DNA of 64,000 bases from Chlorocebus sabaeus. Taxonomy: Eukaryota > Chordata > Mammalia > Primates > Cercopithecidae. Positions 61,330 through 64,000 of this stretch are shown one piece after another. A model generated the notes under the pieces. The model was given only the letters and a program-made list of their open reading frames with translations. It was not told where the DNA came from and searched no databases. The stretch covers positions 50,792,026 through 50,856,025 of the forward strand of contig NC_132915.1 in NCBI RefSeq assembly GCF_047675955.1, written 5' to 3'. A program made the position numbers and the translations under genes. The first letter of the stretch is position 1, and each line of letters starts with the position of its first letter.

Positions 61330-61885
61330 GTGGGAAGTGAGGTCACTGCAGGTATAAATGTGTATGGCAGACACGTGCTGTTATTTCTGGCTAACCTGCA
61401 ATCAAACTCCCATTTCATTTTGAGTAACTCCCTTTCCCCACGTATGTGTCTTAGTGAGAGTTGAAAACACAGGCTTAGAGGTTTCTTCCCTGAACAACCA
61501 CCTGGCAGATTGGGCAAGTGACTGAGGCCTGATTCATCGTGTGCGTCTCCCTGGGCCTTTATATTTTGAAGGATCTCAAAGACTGCAAGATATACTCATC
61601 AGTTTTGATCAGTAAAGTTAATAGAACAGTCGTGGCAATAGCTGCTTCTGGCTACAAGATTCCAGAATCTGTAAGTGCCAGTGCTCTTGCCCTAACTAGC
61701 CTCTTCCTTTGGCTTGACCATGACTATCTCAGTTAATATTTTCTGAAACTAGTTCTCCAAACTTTTCTGTTCATTCAATAAACTACTTGATATTTTCCAA
61801 TAAATTTCTCTTCTGTCTACACTAGCCAAAGCAAATTTTAGCATTTATAACCAATAATTCTAACTGGTACAGTGTATGGTGGCAG
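61330..61885 (+). mobile_element. Possible old LTR (MaLR/ERVL-like)
   Basis: The 3' end 'tcattcaataaactacttgatattttccaataaatttctcttctgtctacactagcc ... ccaataattctaactggtacag' has the look of an old LTR end with a polyadenylation signal followed by 'ctagcc...aactggtacag'. The 5' boundary is uncertain. Confidence 0.42.
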
Positions 61886-61894
61886 ATTTAGATC

Positions 61895-62040
61895 TCATGA
61901 TGCAGCCAAGAAGTTCACTGACTTGTAGTTACATAATCTGAGCATGCATCCTGCCTCTGCCACTGAACTTGCTATGTATTTTGGGGCGTGTCATTTAATC
62001 TTTATGCGTCTCCATATACAATGGAGATAATAAAGCCTTT
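61895..62040 (+). mobile_element. MIR SINE
   Basis: 'gcatcctgcctctgccactgaacttgctatgtattttggggcgtgtcatttaatctttatgcgtctccatatacaatggagataataaagcc' is a degraded MIR. Confidence 0.65.
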
Positions 62041-62509
62041 CCTAAATGTCTGGTCCTGTTGGTTTTTGTTAAAGCTCATTCTTTTTGATTCGTGTAAGAA
62101 TTCTATGAAAATAGACCTTATTTATGAACATTATTCACAGATTCAGTTCCAAACTTCCCCACTTCTTCTCACAACAGGCACTGTTTTATAAAATATTTAG
62201 TAACTAAGTGCACTCTCTCACTCCTGTTTCCTTCTCCAATATTTTCCATCTTCAATACTCGCATGTTTGGTTCTGCTTCTTATCCTATGACTTGAACTGC
62301 CAAGTGTGATATATATTCTCTGAGAAAAATACCCCCAAACATGGAGTAACCAGTAGTAAATAACCTTTAGGCTTGCAAAATCACAGGATCCTCTTTTTCA
62401 TGTTCTACTTCCAATTGTGAACACCCTTACACTTCCACCTCACATGCATAGCAAGTGGCAGGCAAGGTAATTTAAGTGAAAGAGCTGATTGATCTTCAAA
62501 ATATTGTGT

Positions 62510-63140
62510 TGTAACTATTGTCCAACAATGGGTCCCCTAAGAACTTTGACTCCCAGTGTAGTGTCCCCCATATAGAATATGGACTGGCCTTGCGCAACCA
62601 GTAGACTATGACAGAAATTATGCCATGTGAATTTTGAGGCTAGATAATAAGAAGCCTTGAAACTTCTACTGTGAACTCCTGGAATGCTTACTTAGGGGAA
62701 GCCAGCCATTGCAAAGAAATCTGACTACTCTGGGACTTCCATGCTGTAAGAAAGTCCAAGTTAACCACATGGAGAGGCTGCACAGAAAGATAGAAACATA
62801 TCTAGCCAATTCCCAATTGTTCCCACTATCCAAGTTCAGGAGCCAGACATGTGAGTAAAGAAGGCATCTTATACATCCATCCCCTGCAGATACTATGTGG
62901 AGAAGAACTAAGGAAACAGCTGATAGCATAAACCAAGGCTCTGGCCATGAAGCCTCAGTTGAGCCATTCCAGAATCTCCAGCTGAAGCCCCAGAGTTCCT
63001 GGAGGAAAAATGAGCTGTTTTCTGTGTTCCTTGCCTGAATATTTGACCTGCATAAACATGAGCATAATAAAATGGATGTTGTTTTATGCTATTAAGATTT
63101 GAGGTGATTTGTTATGTAGCAATAAATAACTGGAACATAC
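62510..63140 (+). mobile_element. Old LTR (MLT1/ERVL-like)
   Basis: The last part, 'cataataaaatggatgttgttttatgctattaagatttgaggtgatttgttatgtagcaataaataactggaac', matches the shared 3' end of old mammalian MLT-type LTRs. Upstream blocks such as 'gaaacttctactgtgaactcctggaatgc' and 'accacatggagaggctgcacagaaag' fit the same class. The left boundary and subfamily are uncertain. Confidence 0.65.
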
Positions 63141-64000
63141 TTTCTAAATGTGTTTCTTTACTAGATGAATGAATATAATCTTTACTTAAGAGTTCTCTTG
63201 TGACAACTCATAGTAAATGAAAGAGGCCCCACTGTGCAAAATCCACTGACATGCCTTGGAGATGGCTAGCAGCTACATGGCTCATGTTTGCCTCTCCCAC
63301 TGGAGGCTTTGCTGATGAATAATAGCACTTTGCCCCAGTGAGAGTAACCTTAATCTCCTGTCATTACAAGGGTCTACGCGGCTAATGCCGTGGGCACATG
63401 TATAAAGCCTGCTTGCTATCCTGCCTCAGACATTTACCTTTTCTTTTTCTTTAAAAGAAAAAGTCCCAGAATTGTAAGCAGGGTATAGAAGGATAAAATA
63501 TTCTAACCGCTGCAACCACCCTGTCTCTCATGATGTAGCCAAGAGTGCTTATTTGCAGTACACTTACATTTTACCGGCATTAGGTCTAACGATGCAATAT
63601 CCCACGATGCTTCATTTTACCTGTATTAAAAATCATGTTTCTGATGAGCACAACAACCAGTAGGTAATTATAAGCAACCCTTTATATGGTCCCTGGAAGC
63701 TTTCTGACTTGAGTTAGACTAAAAGCATTTAAGTGAGTCTTCATTGCCAAGGATAGATCAGAACTTTCCATTTTTATTTTCTATGATCTTGTTTTTTTCT
63801 GCTCAAAATACCTGTTAACTACTTTAAAGAGCTCTGAACTAATCTTAGTAAACTGAACTTCAGTGGGATCCCATCAATTTACATTGAGGATCTTCATAAG
63901 AAAGAGGCTCTGATTCCAACGTTGCTGTCAAGAATGTATTTTCCACATCATACATCGCCCTCTTTATGAGGGCTCCTGGGAGAAATTCCTGCCTGATCTC
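63141..64000. other. Unique sequence to window end
   Basis: No gene or recognised repeat. A 21-bp near-perfect palindrome lies at 63,443-63,463. Confidence 0.5.

Overview
This looks like primate, most probably human, nuclear DNA. It carries Alu SINEs of old (AluJ-like) and younger (AluS/AluY-like) type, a primate-age L1 3' end, a THE1-class LTR, and many degraded MIR, L2, MER5 and MER20 copies. Base composition is mostly AT-rich with few CG dinucleotides, except for one sharp CpG island at about 22.2-23.2 kb. I find no protein-coding gene I can name. Almost all open frames are short and sit in repeats, in microsatellites or in the stop-poor GC-rich island.

Layout. 0-7.8 kb: an MST-type MaLR LTR, scattered MIR/L2/MER5 fragments, then a THE1 LTR split by a 5'-truncated antisense L1 with an unusual double A-tail, followed by a second, older antisense L1 end. 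7.8-38.5 kb: about 30 kb in which I recognise no Alu and no L1, only ancient MIR, L2, MER5 and MER20 relics and simple repeats. The CpG island lies near the middle of this block. 38.5-48 kb: Alu copies return (five, including one with an inverted 5' end and one monomer), with an old L1M fragment. 48-56 kb: MIR/L2-rich ancient sequence. 56.9-58.4 kb: a 1.5-kb old L1M in antisense. 58.4-64 kb: unique sequence and old LTR-like elements.

The one strong functional candidate is the CpG island. It has GC boxes and, on the minus strand, a near-consensus splice donor (CAG|GTAAGC, exon end at about 22,561). This suggests a first exon of a gene or lncRNA transcribed leftward, with its remaining exons unidentified in or beyond this window. 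The other notable features are mutational or retrotransposition signatures: an Alu with a twin-priming-like 5' inversion, an L1 with a 29-bp candidate 3' transduction, an isolated 64-bp duplicated segment 2.9 kb apart, and several short tandem duplications. I found no convincing undescribed biological system. Repeat family names are from memory of consensus sequences and should be checked with RepeatMasker.
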